This document shows positions 1 through 13,610 of a stretch of 64,000 bases of DNA, in pieces; position 1 is the stretch's first letter; each line of letters opens with the position of its first letter. The stretch spans positions 48,082,197 to 48,146,196 of the forward strand of contig JAYGXS010000003.1 of NCBI GenBank assembly GCA_036362985.1, given 5' to 3'. The notes under the pieces were generated by a model. That model saw only the letters and a list, made by a program, of their open reading frames with translations, searched no databases and was not told the origin of the DNA. Made by a program: the position numbers and the translations under genes. Source of the stretch: Ligula intestinalis. Taxonomy: Eukaryota > Platyhelminthes > Cestoda > Diphyllobothriidea > Diphyllobothriidae.

Positions 1-289
1 AAACCGCAGAACCATCTGTATGAGACCCCGAACCCATTGACTATCCATTTTGCCCCCAAACGTGATGTGTGTATGGCCGACAGCTAGGCAGTGGCTTGTT
101 GCTGGCGGTGGAGGAAAAAGTGAGGTCAACCCTCGGACATCGCAGGCATTCCAGTGTGTCTTATTATGTGAAGTGGCTGTCTGCAGCCTGAGAATCAGAT
201 GTTGCCTTTACAGCGCTCCCTGTCGAGAGGTTACCTAGCAAGACCTGCTGTTTGGTATGCATGTTGAGTGTTTCTCGCGCCAGCCATCT

Positions 290-950
290 GAGCCCTCCTG
301 CATTTCCGGCCTTTCTGACTCTGTCTTGACAATCGATTCCCGGTGCGGGGGTGGTCAAAGAGTGGAGTAGACGCTCCACAAGTCTGCTCCGCTGTATATC
401 TTGTGGAAGCCACCACGTGAACAATTCTTTGAAGCTCGTAATGAATATTGTCGAAATCGAGGATCAAACTCTCGTGTGTGTTGTGCCCCCCAAACGGGCC
501 GCTTGATAGATGCGGTCGACCAACGCGGGAGCCAGACCAGGTTACGGTAGATGTTATTCGGATTTTGCTCCCATAACAAATACCAAACGTGGGAGGGGGG
601 GGGGGAGGGACGAGAATGTGGAGGCACGCGTGGACGCAGGCTCACGCCGAAACGGCCACCTGCGCCCGGTCATGTCCCCGACTTTCTTGACTCTATCTTG
701 ACACCGGACACAGGTGGGTGAGGGAAGAGACAGTGCGGTAGATGCTGCGAAAATCTACTATAAGGTAAAAGTAATACACACGTAAGTCACCGCATTTGCT
801 TTCAGCTTGCTGAGGCACAAGGTAGACATAATCGAAACTGACGGTCGAACTGTCGCGTGTGTGACAGAGAGACAGTAAGGTAGATGCAGCTTTAGTTAAA
901 ATACAGTTGCAGGCACCTCCTGGAGCAGCTGTAGACCATGTCGTTTGCGA
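290..950. repeat. degenerate tandem duplication, unit about 375 bases
   Basis: CTTTCTGACTCTGTCTTGAC at 311 recurs as CTTTCTTGACTCTATCTTGA at 682. CGAAATCGAGGATCAAACT at 452 recurs as CGAAACTGACGGTCGAACT at 833. Order and spacing are kept (about 371 and 381 bases). The left end may continue beyond the window. Confidence 0.5.
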
Positions 951-2864
951 GTGTCAAACTGTCATGTCTTTTAGGAGTCTCGCCAAAAGCATGGAAAATC
1001 CGACTGTGAATTCTCCAATTTTATGTGGTCAAAAATAGCATCCATAATGCAGCATCTCGATAAGGCAGCCGAGCTCGAATGCTGTTTTCTAGACCAATTT
1101 TCGAGTCAAATACTTTGTTGAATTTTTATAACAGAGGGCCAGCTTGACATTTCGTACTCGGCGACAAAGACGAATAACTGTTCAAGACTGGTTAGTTAGT
1201 CCGTATCTCAACCAATCTACGATTTGACTTAATTAACCTCTCCAATTTATGAATGTTCTTCTGACAAGCACAATTCCTTTATCATCAAAAAGATGGGGTG
1301 CATAAACAATACAGCGCTGTTTTGCGCGCACTTTTTAGACACCCGTTTCGAAAATCCGACGCAGCGATCTTGGCAGAGCGTCGCCATCGACGCGCCAAAA
1401 CCCACGCATAATAGAGCGCTTCTGATTGGGCAATGGATAGGAGAGCATGCAACGTTTTGTTTTGGAACTGCTGGCCGACCACGTGCTACCTTCTAGCACG
1501 TGTTGGCTATTTGTAAATTGTCGCGATAGTTGCCCTATCTTCATTGACTGCCATTTACACCCACGCGTTTGGTTGCTATAGCGCCTTATCAGTTGTGTAT
1601 TTTTGCTGTTTGAGAAGTAAGACGAGCTCATTGGAACAGATTTATTCCTAATCATATTCCCGAATTATCAACTCAGATCTCTCAACTTTGCCAATCCGGG
1701 AATTGTGTTTAGTTGTTTTTCATCTTCTAATAAAACTATACTGTTTGACACACCCTTCTGTAGCAAACGTAAAGGCAGTGCTAATAAATATGACTACCAC
1801 CGGTGAGGCATGCCATTGTAATAATGCTAAGAAAAGTCTGTTAAGGGAGCCAAGCTTTCCTGGCATATTTATCTGTCTGTTTTAGGAATTTGTTTTCCAT
1901 GGCGAATTATGTAAACAAAACGGTGGATCGGATAAACTAACCTTTGTCTAGAACTGCAGTTATGTATGTGCGATCAGGACAGATGATAAACTCACTTGAT
2001 GGAACATTTTACTGTCAACTCGCTAATTATTAGCCTGAACAATTGGATATGGACCCTGTACCAACATTTATGACTTTTTGAAGTTAGCTACTAGTTTTCT
2101 ATATTGCACGCAGACGGAACCAGAGTGGACAGCGCCAGTTTTTTTTCATCCTACAAATCATCTTACAGTTCGCTTTAACAAATTCAATTTCATAACTGCT
2201 CCCCGTACCTCCATGACTACCTGCTGCATGCCATACTTCGGGTCGGTCGTGCCCATATCCACCGTCAGTGTCTTCAACCTGTTTTACTTTCTTTAACTTT
2301 CGTGGTATGCCTTTCAGTCTTCCAATATTGACTGTCATCACCTAGAGCAGACTGAAAATTTGCTGATACCGACTTTCGTACATTTTCTTGAGTTCAGCCT
2401 CAATGATAGGCATAATCGGCAGAACAATCTGCTTCAATGTAGAGCGAACAGCTACGCTCCGTTTCTCAGTACAATAGAATTGTGGGAGTCTTCCTCACCG
2501 ACTCACGCTGGTTTCGTTGCCAAAAGCCGCACAAGTTCAGTGTCTATGCGCGCCGGCTCAACGCCTACGCACTGTGTCTGCCAAAAGCTACGAGAGGTTC
2601 CGCGATGTCCTATGCTCTCTCGCTTGTCGCGGCTCAGTGCGCACGTTAGCTCCAGCCAACAGATGCGCGCATGTCCACCTGGCTGGGTGCACCGCTCAGC
2701 CGTCTCGGCTCCACAGCACCGAACACAATTTGGCGAACAGACTCGGCGTGCATAAATCCGCCTGTGTACCCTCTATTTTCCGGCAGTAAAACTTCTGTCC
2801 TCCTACACCATCTTGCTTGACTTGTGATTTGGAGGAACCTTCTGTTTGTCGATATCACAACTTG
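951..2864. other. intergenic, nothing convincing
   Basis: No gene or recognised element is seen. A G+C-rich patch at 2500-2760 repeats 'GCCAAAAGC' twice. Its frames up to 131 codons lack splice context and recognisable domains. Confidence 0.4.
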
Positions 2865-3156
2865 CGACGGAACGTCGGGTGATGAGCAGCTCCATCTACG
2901 AACATGTCAGGTAACGAACTAACCACTCGTAGAACATTTGTTTCGATTGACAGACTCCTGCTCAGTTAACGAGTTGTCAGTGCATGTGTGTGCCTGCGTC
3001 CGCCATTGAGTCTTGGTCCCAGGGCATGGGCCCTCGGTCACCTGCAGCCAGTCAGCGAACTGATGCAGTTTTATTGGCCACGTTTCGCAAGACGAGCGTT
3101 TCATATAACAAGCTCGGTGCTGGAGCGGACTAAATTCGTTAACCGAGGTTCCACTG
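2865..3156. mobile_element. pogo/Tigger-like MITE, copy 1
   Basis: This 292-base element has the same orientation and internal sequence as the one at 17436-17731, including CAGCTCCATCTACGAACAT near the left and AGCTCGGTGCTGGA near the right. The right end keeps AACCGAGGTTCCACTG followed by TA. The left end (CGACGGAACGTCGG) has decayed, and its TA is now TG. It is non-coding and non-autonomous. Confidence 0.75.
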
Positions 3157-4223
3157 TAAGTTGTTGTACTGGCTTAACTGACCATCGCCAATTACGGGCC
3201 TGGCCTGTATGGAACTTTGTGGGCCGGAAGAGCAGGGTTCGATACACATGTTGCTACATTCGTAACTCGATGATCACTGCGCTCTCTGTCCTGCTCCCTT
3301 CTCGTTTGATGATTTCCGTCAAATCCCTGACACTGAACGATAATGCTGCCTAAATTTTACCAGCGACAAGTTTACCATGCAATCCCATTAGCGAAGTCCT
3401 TCAGAGTTCAGTAACTTAGCTGTACGAAGCAATAAGAAGTTAACAGCGAATAATTCATGTACCCAAATGAAGTTACTTTACTAGCTGAGAAGCCGAGCAC
3501 CCAGTACGTACTCGGTGAGCCTTTTTCTGTTTGTTGTGACTAAGTCAATTTCTTAAAACGACCTAATGGTCTGTTTGCGGAAATTCAAAATGGCTTGACG
3601 GTCCGAGGTTGAATGATTCATCCCACTGATGCCCAGTCCGCTCGTTAAGTTGTCTGAACTAGCACCCAGGCTATCGCATGCGCAACCCCTTTCGATGTGA
3701 AAAAAGAGTAAAATCCCAACGAGCCTACAGGATTGGCAAAAGACAGAGGGTCCTGTCAAGACTGCCAACATGCATCTCTTTCCCATAAGGGAAACATGTC
3801 AGTACACCGAATTGGGGATAACTAATTGATCTTGATTTAGGGCCTGCCCAGGCCTGTTTTCTGTCTGTCTGGCGAAGTTTGAAGTTATTTTGTTGTGCGC
3901 TGGAGGCAAAGAAGCGTGGTGGGCTATGTGAATTTGTAGCGACCGAGGACGTTGGGGTTAGCACACACCTAAAGGAGTAGATCACCCGTCCAGGTCTCCT
4001 GATATAACATCGAACGGGGTTTTTAGTCACTGCAGGCGCACACTAATAGGAGTGAAGAAGAATATTTTGGCAGTAATATAAATGGTCTACTATTGTAAGG
4101 CACGGAGAGAGTAGTAAAAGGAGAAAGGGGTGTCGATAAAAAATAATGCCAAGGCTATATATACTGGATTTGTTTGGAGTTAAGGACGGTCACGAACTAT
4201 CAGATAGACGCCGGTAGGGAGTG
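3157..4223. other. intergenic, nothing convincing
   Basis: Only short random frames; no repeat shared with other parts of the window was found. Confidence 0.4.
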
Positions 4224-4480
4224 TATCGCAGGGGGTTAAGTGAGTTAAACCCAGGCAACTGCGATCTTCAGATCATGGTTCCATAGTAGAGAAGAGAAGT
4301 CTGTAGACACCAAAGTAGAGGGAACAGTATATTGTGTACAGAAAGGAACGAAGAATAGATGGGAAGAGATTTGACTTGTAGAGTATATAACCGGGTAGTT
4401 GAGCTAGTCGAGTCCAAGTGCTGGTTTGACAGCAGTCAGGCTAGTAGACAGAGAGATAGAGCGTTCATTGGCTGGGTTGG
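4224..4480 (+). repeat. hairpin-led dispersed repeat, copy 1
   Basis: It opens TATCGCAGGGGGTTAAGTGA and GTTAAACCCAGGCAACTGCG, which can fold as TCGCAG/CTGCGA around GGGTT/AACCC, followed by ATCTTCAGATCATGGTT. The body keeps GTGTACAGAAAGGAACGAAG and a later GACAGCAGTCAGGCTAG shared with the copy at 56255. There is no coding capacity. Confidence 0.7.
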
Positions 4481-6457
4481 CCTTGAAGGTTGGTTGGACA
4501 ACGCGTGAGTGGAAATCGACGTGGGCGGCCCGTGGCTCTCGCGCCAGTAAGTCTGGCATCCGCCACGACCTTAAAGTCATATACGGATTGAGGTCATGAC
4601 ACGAAGGCCAGGCGTCGGGCGGGCGGGCAGCAACCACTACAAATGTATCGCTGCCGGCAACTGCGGTAGGGAGCCATGGAGGTGCTGACGAGAAAAAACA
4701 TACGGTACGACACGATAACGGTAGCGGGAGGACGAAGTCAGCGATGCAGAGGAAAGGAACACTGGTAAACATAATCGACAAACGATTACATCATCCTTAT
4801 CCGGAATCCATGCGAAAGTGACCTTGGTACATTCAAACAACCCTGATGGTCCGTGTGGTTCGTTAAAGATTTACAAGGCGCACAGGCAACGCATTGAATA
4901 GCCGCATTTTGGGGACTACCTAGAATCACTGTTTTATGATGGCTGGACTGATATGAAACGGAGTGGACCTTATCAGCGGATTCCAGACACCGGTCCTCCA
5001 GCATAACAACAACCGTGAAGCATATATTAATACTAAGATTCGTGCGTTGTAACAGGCCTATATCGTTTTTGACTTCGCAGCAGGGAAACGATTTGTTGGG
5101 ATCTCTCTATACGGGGAGATTATTTTAGAAGAAACTCAGATAAAAGGAAAGGGAACCGCTTAAAGCGCCGTTATTTAGTGGGAACTATTAACGAGCCTGC
5201 TTCGATTGGGCGGTGTAACAGCATATATGACACTCCACCTAATGGGAGAACAGTATTTTAACCAATAAGCCAGGCGCAGACGACGGGTCTAGATTTGGAG
5301 GTCGATGGATGAAAGATTCAATGCCTGCAGAAGTATCTCAACTGCAAAAATTGGTGGAAGGTGCATCCATATTTGGAGAACTGTATTGGAGTTCAGAAAA
5401 GGACCTATTGTGAGTTCGTGTGCCAGTGAGTCAGGCATGAGTGAGCCGGGTTGGCTGAGTGGAACTTCGATGGCCAATCGGTATGCCGTGTCACTGCTGA
5501 TTGAGAGGCGTGAGAGGTACCGTTGACAGTAGAAGGAAAATCAAAGGTTTATAAGGAGGTCTGGGTGCTGGCACGCATAGGGGAATTGCTCTGCTGGATT
5601 GAAGAGGACCATAGCCTGGATTCGATGGGCTGTGAGCGGTTGAGGATCTCCATATCGTTTCACGACAGGTTGTCGATGAATGTGTGGGATACGATGTGGT
5701 CCAGCCAGATAATAGGCGATGTAACGCATCCCAACGTGCATAAGCTAGTGGATGGTATAAGGCGTGGAAGGCCATAGTGTCAGGGAGAATTTACTAAGGT
5801 AGGAACAAGCGTAGCATTTGAGCAGTAGGAAAGTGACTTCCAGACGAGTGCAGGCCAGCCATGAATGAGTCGGAGTCCAGATAGTCTGCAACCGAACAGT
5901 GAGTCGTCGACTCTGGAAGTGACTGAGCGTAAACATCTCACGCGCATCTCGAGCACTGGTCTCGCCTTGAGAATTGCTATGCTAGTAAGGCTAGACCGCC
6001 TTGAGAAAGCCAGGCAGGAATGACCTTGAACAGAGGCCTTGACTATGGTGTCTTGCGGATGCGTGGTGGTCACGCCAGACATAAACTAGTCCGCGCGGCG
6101 TCCGAGGAAAGCGTGACTAAGAAAAGGGGTCGCTACAACTGCATTCTCCATATCGTGGTCACGGGAGATGATACGGGGGATGATGATTCAGTTGAAGACG
6201 AAGGAGGTTCTTTAACGTCTTTTCTTGAAATTACATTTCTTGGGATGCCTGCCTTCCAAGAATGCACTATTATTAAAGGAAAAATATGTCGGTAAAACTA
6301 TTTTACAAGTTTCAAAAAGTCCCATTAGAGGGTTTAGAAGAGTAATCGGCGAGCGCACGTAGGTTTTCGATCAATTCGATGAATTCCCATCGGTCCGTTA
6401 CATTTGTATGGGAACGGGGTACAAGTTAAACAAGCGGTCAATAATGTTCGTATGCTC
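4481..6457. other. intergenic, nothing convincing
   Basis: G+A-rich plus strand with short frames up to 125 codons on the minus strand, none with a recognisable domain or splice signals. Confidence 0.4.
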
Positions 6458-6890
6458 TTACAAGCGAGACGTGGGAATCGCTGGGATGGGGTCGATAAGA
6501 CAAGGATGGTTACGCGGGGGGGAGGGAGGGTGGTAGACCCAGGCTCGGAGAGGGGGAGAGGAGGGAGACAAACAGGGCGTGGTTGAGTGCATGCCGCTAA
6601 GTGGCTGTGGGCCAGGCCAGACGTGGAGCGCACACAACGTCGGCTTCCTCAGCCTGATAGCGGTCGTTTCTGCTGTTGCTAACAGGCTCTGACCCAGGGA
6701 CTTTGGGTAGTTTGGTGGGACCATATAAATCCCCTTGACGGTTTCGTTTGGGTCCACGCGATGTCCATAATCAACCATGTGGGTGAGATTTGCACCGTTT
6801 ACGCTCCTGATTTCACCTTTGCTCAGCCATGCCGGGACGTGCTCGCGTATTCTTTTGGACAAGCGCCGATTCGTGCGACCAATACAAGTG
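6458..6890 (-). pseudogene. Penelope-like element, GIY-YIG endonuclease fragment (copy 1)
   Basis: On the minus strand from about 6890 the frame reads CIGRTNRRLSKRIREHVPAW, the second half of a GIY-YIG nuclease motif with its conserved Arg and Glu-His. It continues through VPPNYPKSLGQSLLA and TAIRLRKPTLCA. This domain sits at the C-terminus of Penelope-like retroelements and nicks target DNA. The upstream reverse transcriptase is missing. After about 6600 the frame runs into a Pro/Ser-rich read-through of G-rich DNA. It is about 400 bases of strong similarity to the copy at 21709-22275. Confidence 0.75.
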
Positions 6891-9890
6891 ATTAAAAGAT
6901 AAGAGCAGGGGGAATTAGCTGTAAGAGAGGGCGATCATTGATCATGTTGCGAAACCTACACAGCCCTTGTCCTGTGGGTCTTGACCTACAGTCTGATAGG
7001 TAGCACTGCAGTGACCATTAATATATACAGAGAACGACTACTGACAAAGACAAGTGAGACTGGCGTGACTATTCCAGTCTATGTTTGCCTAGAACCTAAC
7101 TACCTGCCTTTGATACTACCAAATGTTCGGTCACAGTCTTTCGTCTCCGGCTAGTGTGCACTTGTCTCAGCATCTTACTCGTAGTTATCATTCTTTCTGA
7201 TGCCAGAAAAAGCTTAATTTGCTAACGAACGATGGCTAGCCCGTAAACCTGAGCTGGCGGATGGTTATCTGAGTGAAATAAACAGACCGTAGGCGAACAG
7301 CTGAACAGTCCTACGCAATTTCGTTTCATTTGCTTATCCAACTTTCAAGCTTGTCGGGTTGCCTCTAGCAAAGTATTCCTAACAAGTACTTACAGCTGGT
7401 ACCTCTGCAGCCAATATAGTAAATAATAACATAAAGTATACCACTCGCTGCCTGTTGGCAGCTGAAGGAATATTACGCGATTACCCAGCAGTAGGTGATG
7501 GACTTTGGCGCAAATATTTACATTAAATGTCGGTCTGTGTCTATAGACTTTGAATATACTGATCTGCACCAAGTTAAAAAAAAAACAATTTTTATTGGAA
7601 GTCAAAAGCTGAAATACTGATATCCACAACCTTCTCTAAACCATATTTTTGGTCACCGGCATACCAGATGTTCTTATTTCCTTCAATTAGGCGTATTCTG
7701 ATATTTAATAAAGCAGAGCACGTGCGGATAAGTACGAATTTATTCAGTACTGTAACATTCCCAAATGAGGACTATTTCATTTCGTGGAAAGACAACATCT
7801 CACTTAACTGAACTTCTTATAAGTTTGCCTGCAAATTGAGGGAAAAATCCGAGATCTATAAGTAGCAAGTATTTGGAAGTGGACTGCATACTACAGGTAC
7901 TTTATTTGGGTTTAAGTTTGCAGGACTAAACTGAATTTTTATGCTTTTTTACCAACTTCCTCCTTCAAATAATCACTAAAAGACCCTAATGAGGACATTG
8001 AACATTTAGACAGTGTTTTTGTGGTAAGCTAGATAATGGCTTCTTAGATGTTGTTCTTGAATGACACCAATAGCAAAACTAGTGGTAATATGCCTTAGTT
8101 TAGACCCACTACACAACCTATCGACTCTTTTTCACTGCACTCACCTTGTGCCTTTTCACGAGCTGGCAAGCACTTTCGTTTGGTTAGGGAACACCCGGCA
8201 GATGACTGCCTTAGTTAACCGAAAATAGCGAGCACTCTGTAGCCGGGGTTGTCCTTGATCAGTTACTGGCAAGCCTTGTTAGAATAATCACGGTCTTCTC
8301 TGCGTGATCGAGTACTCCAAGGTCACGCTGCCTAGAGCTGTTTAACCTATGCTGGCGCCAGCGTGGCCTTTCATCCTATCAGGCGTATTTACTGATTCTG
8401 CCTGGCGCAGATCACCGTCATCATGCGCATGCATCAGGCAGTTCATAGAAGATATGTGACTCGAGTTTGCCGAATTTATTTCCCAGAAGGCCAGGTAATT
8501 ATCAGTTTTCGCAACTACGTGTATGTAGGCATCCCACAAAAAGTTGTAGAAAAAAGGATAATTGTGGACCAGAAAGTTCTTCGAGAGCCTTGAACCTGTT
8601 ATAAAAATCGCACCGTCAGACAAAAGTGTCGTTGACGCACTGAAGGTTGACGGAAGGGAGGCTACAACCGACGTTTCCACGTTGAAACTACAAGAAATGA
8701 GGGAGGACTGGAGTCGATGTTCTCCAGGCTTGAGCTAGAGACGTATACGTTTGTGGGACGGGCGGATAGCCTATTGACATGACTTGGTGTTTTGGGGGTG
8801 AGAGCGATCGATAAGATGTGTTCACAGTGTCCCTAGCTCACATATCGCAGCGCGCATGAATGTCAGTTCTTTCAGTCATTTCAACCGCTGACGGGATATT
8901 GGCAGGTACACATTTGCTAGCCCATCGGCCGCTTGGACCAGACAGGAGTAAAACGTGATGAAATTATAAGGTGTGAATTTACTGCTGCTCTGAAAAACAG
9001 AAAAAGTTAGTCCTACTTCCATATCCATTCAGAAATACGGGGCTCGATCTAGCACACATACACAGAATTACTCTGCCACGGAGCTGTCTAGAGGTCAGTA
9101 GAGCAACCGAGATACAACTTCGGAGCCGACATAAAAGAACATTATTTTTACAGTTATAAAACACTTTTAGGCGGTTTTCGGGTCGATGTGATGATGGTGA
9201 TAATTTTCCAGGTTCCCATTGTTTTGATAGGATACTTTTTAGTCGGGCAGTAACAGAAAGCGCACTCATACTTAGTCAAGATCATTTTTGGCAAAGTTGG
9301 GCAACTGCACGATCGAGAGATCGTTGGACACGAACTCAAAGAAAAAAGAGTTTTTAACCTTTGTACTATTTGCAAAAAGGCAAGTCGGTGGACTAATTTC
9401 GGACTCTACTTTATGTTACCTTAGCAATGAACGAAATTCTTAGTTTTTGTGGTGGCTGTTGTCGTAAGTAACTGTAAGACTCACGGGAGGTGCGGACAAT
9501 ACTGCGTTAGTGAGCGAAAAGTGCACTTCGCAGTTCAGAAGTTCGACGTTCACCAGTAGCAAAATCCACCGCCATACCTGAGTGTCGGCTTACGCGCGAA
9601 ATTGTATATGGTGAAGCCATCCTGCACACATCACTCTCACATCCACCACGGATAACCCAAATTCAAGACAACTGAAATGGTTTCCACTGAGGGAAGCTTT
9701 GCCGAAAGTGTCACAAAGGCCGGATTAAAACGGTTTCATTCGAACCTAATCTAAAGCTCGGATTAGAATGAAGTTACCGTGTTAGTTGGAACCCCTCTAG
9801 GCCGCGGCTCATAGCGCAGCGTGGTAATTTAAAAGCGCGTTTAATTGCTTACATTAAATAAAGCAGGCGTTGGATCTGGTCTGAAATGAC
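6891..9890. other. intergenic, nothing convincing
   Basis: Low-coding DNA. The longest frame (112 codons at 8342-8680, minus) shows no domain. No internal repeats are evident. Confidence 0.4.
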
Positions 9891-9944
9891 CTCTCTCTCT
9901 CTCTCCCTCTCTCTCCCTCTCTCCCTCTCTCTCTCTCTCTCTCT
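9891..9944. repeat. (CT)n microsatellite
   Basis: A 54-base CT tract with a few CCCT interruptions. The Arg/Glu run obtained by translating the other strand is an artefact. Confidence 0.95.
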
Positions 9945-10475
9945 GCTCTCGTCCGTACCAATGAGACACAAGTCAAGATGATTGAAGGTGAGACTGGAGT
10001 TGTAGTGGTCGTCATCTAGGCTTGTTGCAACGCTGCGCCTCTCGCGTGTTTTCCACACACAGGCTGGTTTTCGTCAAATCACAGCTATTAAAACTGGCCA
10101 ATCAAAGTCGAGGTCGACTTAGACATGCTCTTGCTCGAGACGCTGTGATACATTCTCGGGGCGTCGGACGTGTGCCCTCGTCGAGCCACCAACTTCTCCC
10201 AATATTTCTACACAGAATGCAATAACCTCCAATTGGAGTCCCGCTTATTCTCTTTGCCTGAAGGTCCTAATGGCTTTAGTCGCAACGATAGGGTGTCATG
10301 ACTAAGGTGGTGCGAAGCCTCTGTCTAGCACGTGTCACGTACAATGCACGAGGTCTCATCTACCACCAATGGTGCTAGCAGCCTTAATTATAGAAGTGGC
10401 CACTAATAGCCAGTGCATCTCCAACAGGGTATTTTTGAATGTTGCGATTACAACTTCGATTTGGCAATAAAGGTT

Positions 10476-10790
10476 TATCGTGGGGATTGAATAAGTTTAA
10501 CCCTGGCAACTGCGATCTTCAGGCTCGGTTCTCTAGGAGAAGAGGTTGGAGGCCAGAATTGTAGGAATAGTTTATTCTGCACAGAAGGATGAGGAGAATA
10601 GGCAAGAGGAAATTGACTGTCAAACGACCGCAAAACCGCAAGTCAGCGGATTGCGTCTGAAGTGATGTCTGCTCGGCAGTCCTCACATGAGGTCCTGAGT
10701 GAGTCGGTCTGTGATTGGCTGTTCCAGAGGCCGAAAGAAGCAAGCGTTCCCAAAAAGCACTTCGACTTGAGCTAGTCACGCCAAGCGTTC
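10476..10790 (+). repeat. hairpin-led dispersed repeat, copy 2
   Basis: It starts TATCGTGGGGATTGAATAAG, then CCCTGGCAACTGCGATCTTC. The stem is partly decayed on its 5' side. The end includes CACTTCGACTTGAGCTAGTC, shared with the copy at 56998. Confidence 0.65.
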
Positions 10791-11239
10791 ACCAGTGCAC
10801 TTTGTGTGGAGCCAGTTACTACAGATTCTCACAACTTCTGCAGATACCGAACCAGTGACGACTATCACAAGCAAACGGAACTTCAGCAGCAATTCCGGTG
10901 ATTGAGTCTGGGGCCCAATCCAGTTTAAATGATATACTATTGTTTAAAAATGCGAGTAAATGTGCATGACCTGTGCCTGGCCATACATACTGACATCAGC
11001 TTGAAAAATGTTCTTAATGCTTCAAAATGTGGGTTGTGTGAGCGTACAGTCAACCCTAAGACGGCTTTTAATTGCTGAATGAGAGATTTTATGATAAACC
11101 TGAGGAATATTCTGAAACTTCGTTTTCAAATCGACATAAAAAGGTCAAACGGACAGGGTTACGGGGTTTTTCTTGCATTCACCTTTCCATAAGTGGGATA
11201 CAGTGTCGGAAGCAGGGTTAGAAACGGGGAAAGCTGTGC

Positions 11240-11603
11240 ACACCAGATACCTTTTGTGCTGATTCCCGCTGCGCCCCGTCACCAACGAGTACGCATGCAT
11301 TGGCCACCTACGCCCCTCCGTCTAGCCAATCCTTCTGACCAATCACCTGCCAAGGCCGACCCCCACAAAGGCCGTTCCAAACGCTGTGGCGATTTATGCG
11401 GTCACCACACTTCAGATACGGCGCTGTGTCTGGGGGTTACTCGCTCGTCTGACAGTCATATTGCTCCTGCCTATTCTCCAATCCTTCTATTCAGAATCAA
11501 CTGTTCCTTCCATTATGGCCTCCCGTTACTTCTCTTCTCCTAAGGAACCGGGCCCGAAGATCGCAGTTGCTAGGGCTTAACTCACTTACCCCCCCCCGCG
11601 ATA
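11240..11603 (-). repeat. hairpin-led dispersed repeat, copy 3
   Basis: On the minus strand it opens TATCGCGGGGGGGGGTAAGT and then CCCTAGCAACTGCGATCTTC. It is inverted relative to copies 2 and 4 on either side. The far end (ACGAGTACGCATGCATTGGC, forward) matches the far end of copy 4. Confidence 0.7.
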
Positions 11604-13263
11604 CTTGCACTGCTGGCCGCTATCTGATGATCAAGGGGCTAAAATGTTAACCGAGGCGTCAATTACCCTAAAATATACCTTTGAACGTTTCTTCCTTAGC
11701 TTTGCCTGTTTTATTTCCCGAACTTGTAAAGTTAGTGGATTGGACGAAATTAAATGCGATACTATCCTAAGGAGATTGTGTAATGTAGTTAACAGAACCT
11801 ACTATAAAACGGTATTAAGAAAGAACAAGATGGTAGCTGGTAAATAAAGGCTTTGTTGTGATACCCTGAGCTATAAGCTAACCTTGACCAATATGACCTT
11901 CAGGTTGAGTACTGAATAGGAATAAAAGAAGCCGGACGTCAATTGAGAGAATATTGCTTTCCGTAAAGAAAGATCAGATAAAAAGTTTGGAGAAATCGTC
12001 AACCTGACTAGAGCATAAGATAGACTTCGTATCTCATGAAATATCACACGAAATGCTGAAATGTATTTTTAATTCGAACAACAGGATTAAGCGTGACTGT
12101 AATATTAATTATCATGAAGCCTAGTACTAAGATATTTAATTTACACAGCTGCTTACTTATCGCCCACAAAAAGCACGCTTTGTGAAAAATTGTTTCGTAA
12201 GTAGTGTGCATTTTTCCTCATTGGTTTACGCTGGCCTTGTAAATTCAAACATATTTTAAAGAGCACCCACACAAAATATCCTTTCTTGTAGTCATTTGGT
12301 TGCAAGTTTAGCTATCATAAAATTTTAAACTCGAAGAAAAGGCACCTTTTGGTTTTAAAAAATATTTAAATTGCGAAAGCATTTTGAACTTTACCGGCTG
12401 TTACGCATTCATTTAAGGTTTCTAACCTCTATGCTTTGTACATTCTGTCTAAGGTCTTCACATATTTCTCTACGCTATGGTAAAGAGGTCACATAGGTCG
12501 CATACTATTGTGCAATGGATAAGGATTATGTTCTACACTTTATAGGCAACATTATTACATTGGCGTACAGGGTAGATTATGAGTAAACATTTCACAATCT
12601 TAAAAAGCTCACACTTTCTTAACATCAGAATATACCCTTCCTCCGAGTATAACGTTTACAGAGGAGGTTACTTGCGCCCAAACTAAAGAAAAAATGTATA
12701 CTTATGCGTGTGTTTTCTATAGAAATATACTTGAACTAATAGAGACATCGAAAAGCAATATAAAAATGCATAACACTTTTATAGAGCGTGCTTTTTGCAA
12801 GTGATCCGTAGGTAGTTCCTTCAAAAACCAGCATCTTTCTGTGCCTGAAAGGTCTTGGGAGTAGGTTGCAATATTATTACTATCACAACCCTACTTAAAT
12901 AATTTGTCCGATTTTAAAACAACTGTCAGAATTTCGGCTGAGATATGGAATCTAGTGTGCGACCAGCGCCGCAAGAGGGAGGACTGTAGCCTGCGTCTCG
13001 AGATAGGCCATATCGTCTTCAGTTTTATGGTCATCCGAGTTTCCTATGGGAAGCCTATGCCAGCGCTCTGCCGGCACGAAATGGTAGTTGAAGCTGGTTG
13101 ACAACTAAGGCAGTAAGTGGCAAAAAAGGCAGTGCGGGAATGCTACGAATTGGGGTAGAGCGTTTTCGGTAAACAGTGTGGTAGATCAGGATTCTTGTGG
13201 ACAGGACAGAATGCATGTTGACCTGTTTAGAGGTGTAGTGGTGATGTACATTCTTCATACAGT
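11604..13263. other. AT-rich intergenic stretch
   Basis: Apart from the dispersed repeat at 12080-12420 nothing is recognised. The stretch is notably AT-rich between two hairpin-led repeats. Confidence 0.4.
12080..12420 (+). repeat. AT-rich dispersed repeat, uninterrupted copy
   Basis: It shares AAGTAGTGTGCATTTTT, CTCATTGGTTT and TCGAAGAAAAGG-type segments with 17745-17995. Its left part, ACTGTAATATTAATTATC, corresponds to the flank of the MITE at 17731, so it serves as an unoccupied copy of that insertion site. Confidence 0.5.
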
Positions 13264-13610
13264 TATCGCAGGGGTTGAAGTAAGTTAAACCCTAGCAGCT
13301 GCGATCTTCAGGCCCGGAGAAAAGAGGTCATGGGAGGCCATAATGGAAGTAACAGTTTACTCTGTACAGAAGGAAGTGAAGAATAGGCAGAAGGAATTTG
13401 ACTGTCAGAGAAGCGAGCAGCCACCGGCCACAGCGTTTGGAGCGGCTTTTGTGTGAGTCGGCCTTGACAGGTGATTGGCTAGACAGATAAGCGTAGGCAG
13501 CCACTGCATGTGTACTCGTTAGCAGCGGTGAGCCTTGGCACATGCTTACCCGCGCGAACTGAGACACCGCACTATCGCCTGGTTACCAGGTCTCACGCCA
13601 AGAGCCCACA
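13264..13610 (+). repeat. hairpin-led dispersed repeat, copy 4
   Basis: It opens TATCGCAGGGGTTGAAGTAA and then CCCTAGCAGCTGCGATCTTC, keeping the stem. It continues with the shared TGTACAGAAGGAAGTGAAGA and ends near GGTCTCACGCCAAGAGC. Confidence 0.7.

Noticed and set aside
2360..2789. 131- and 90-codon overlapping frames as a gene
   Set aside because: They are two competing frames in a G+C-rich patch with no recognisable domain, splice site or promoter.
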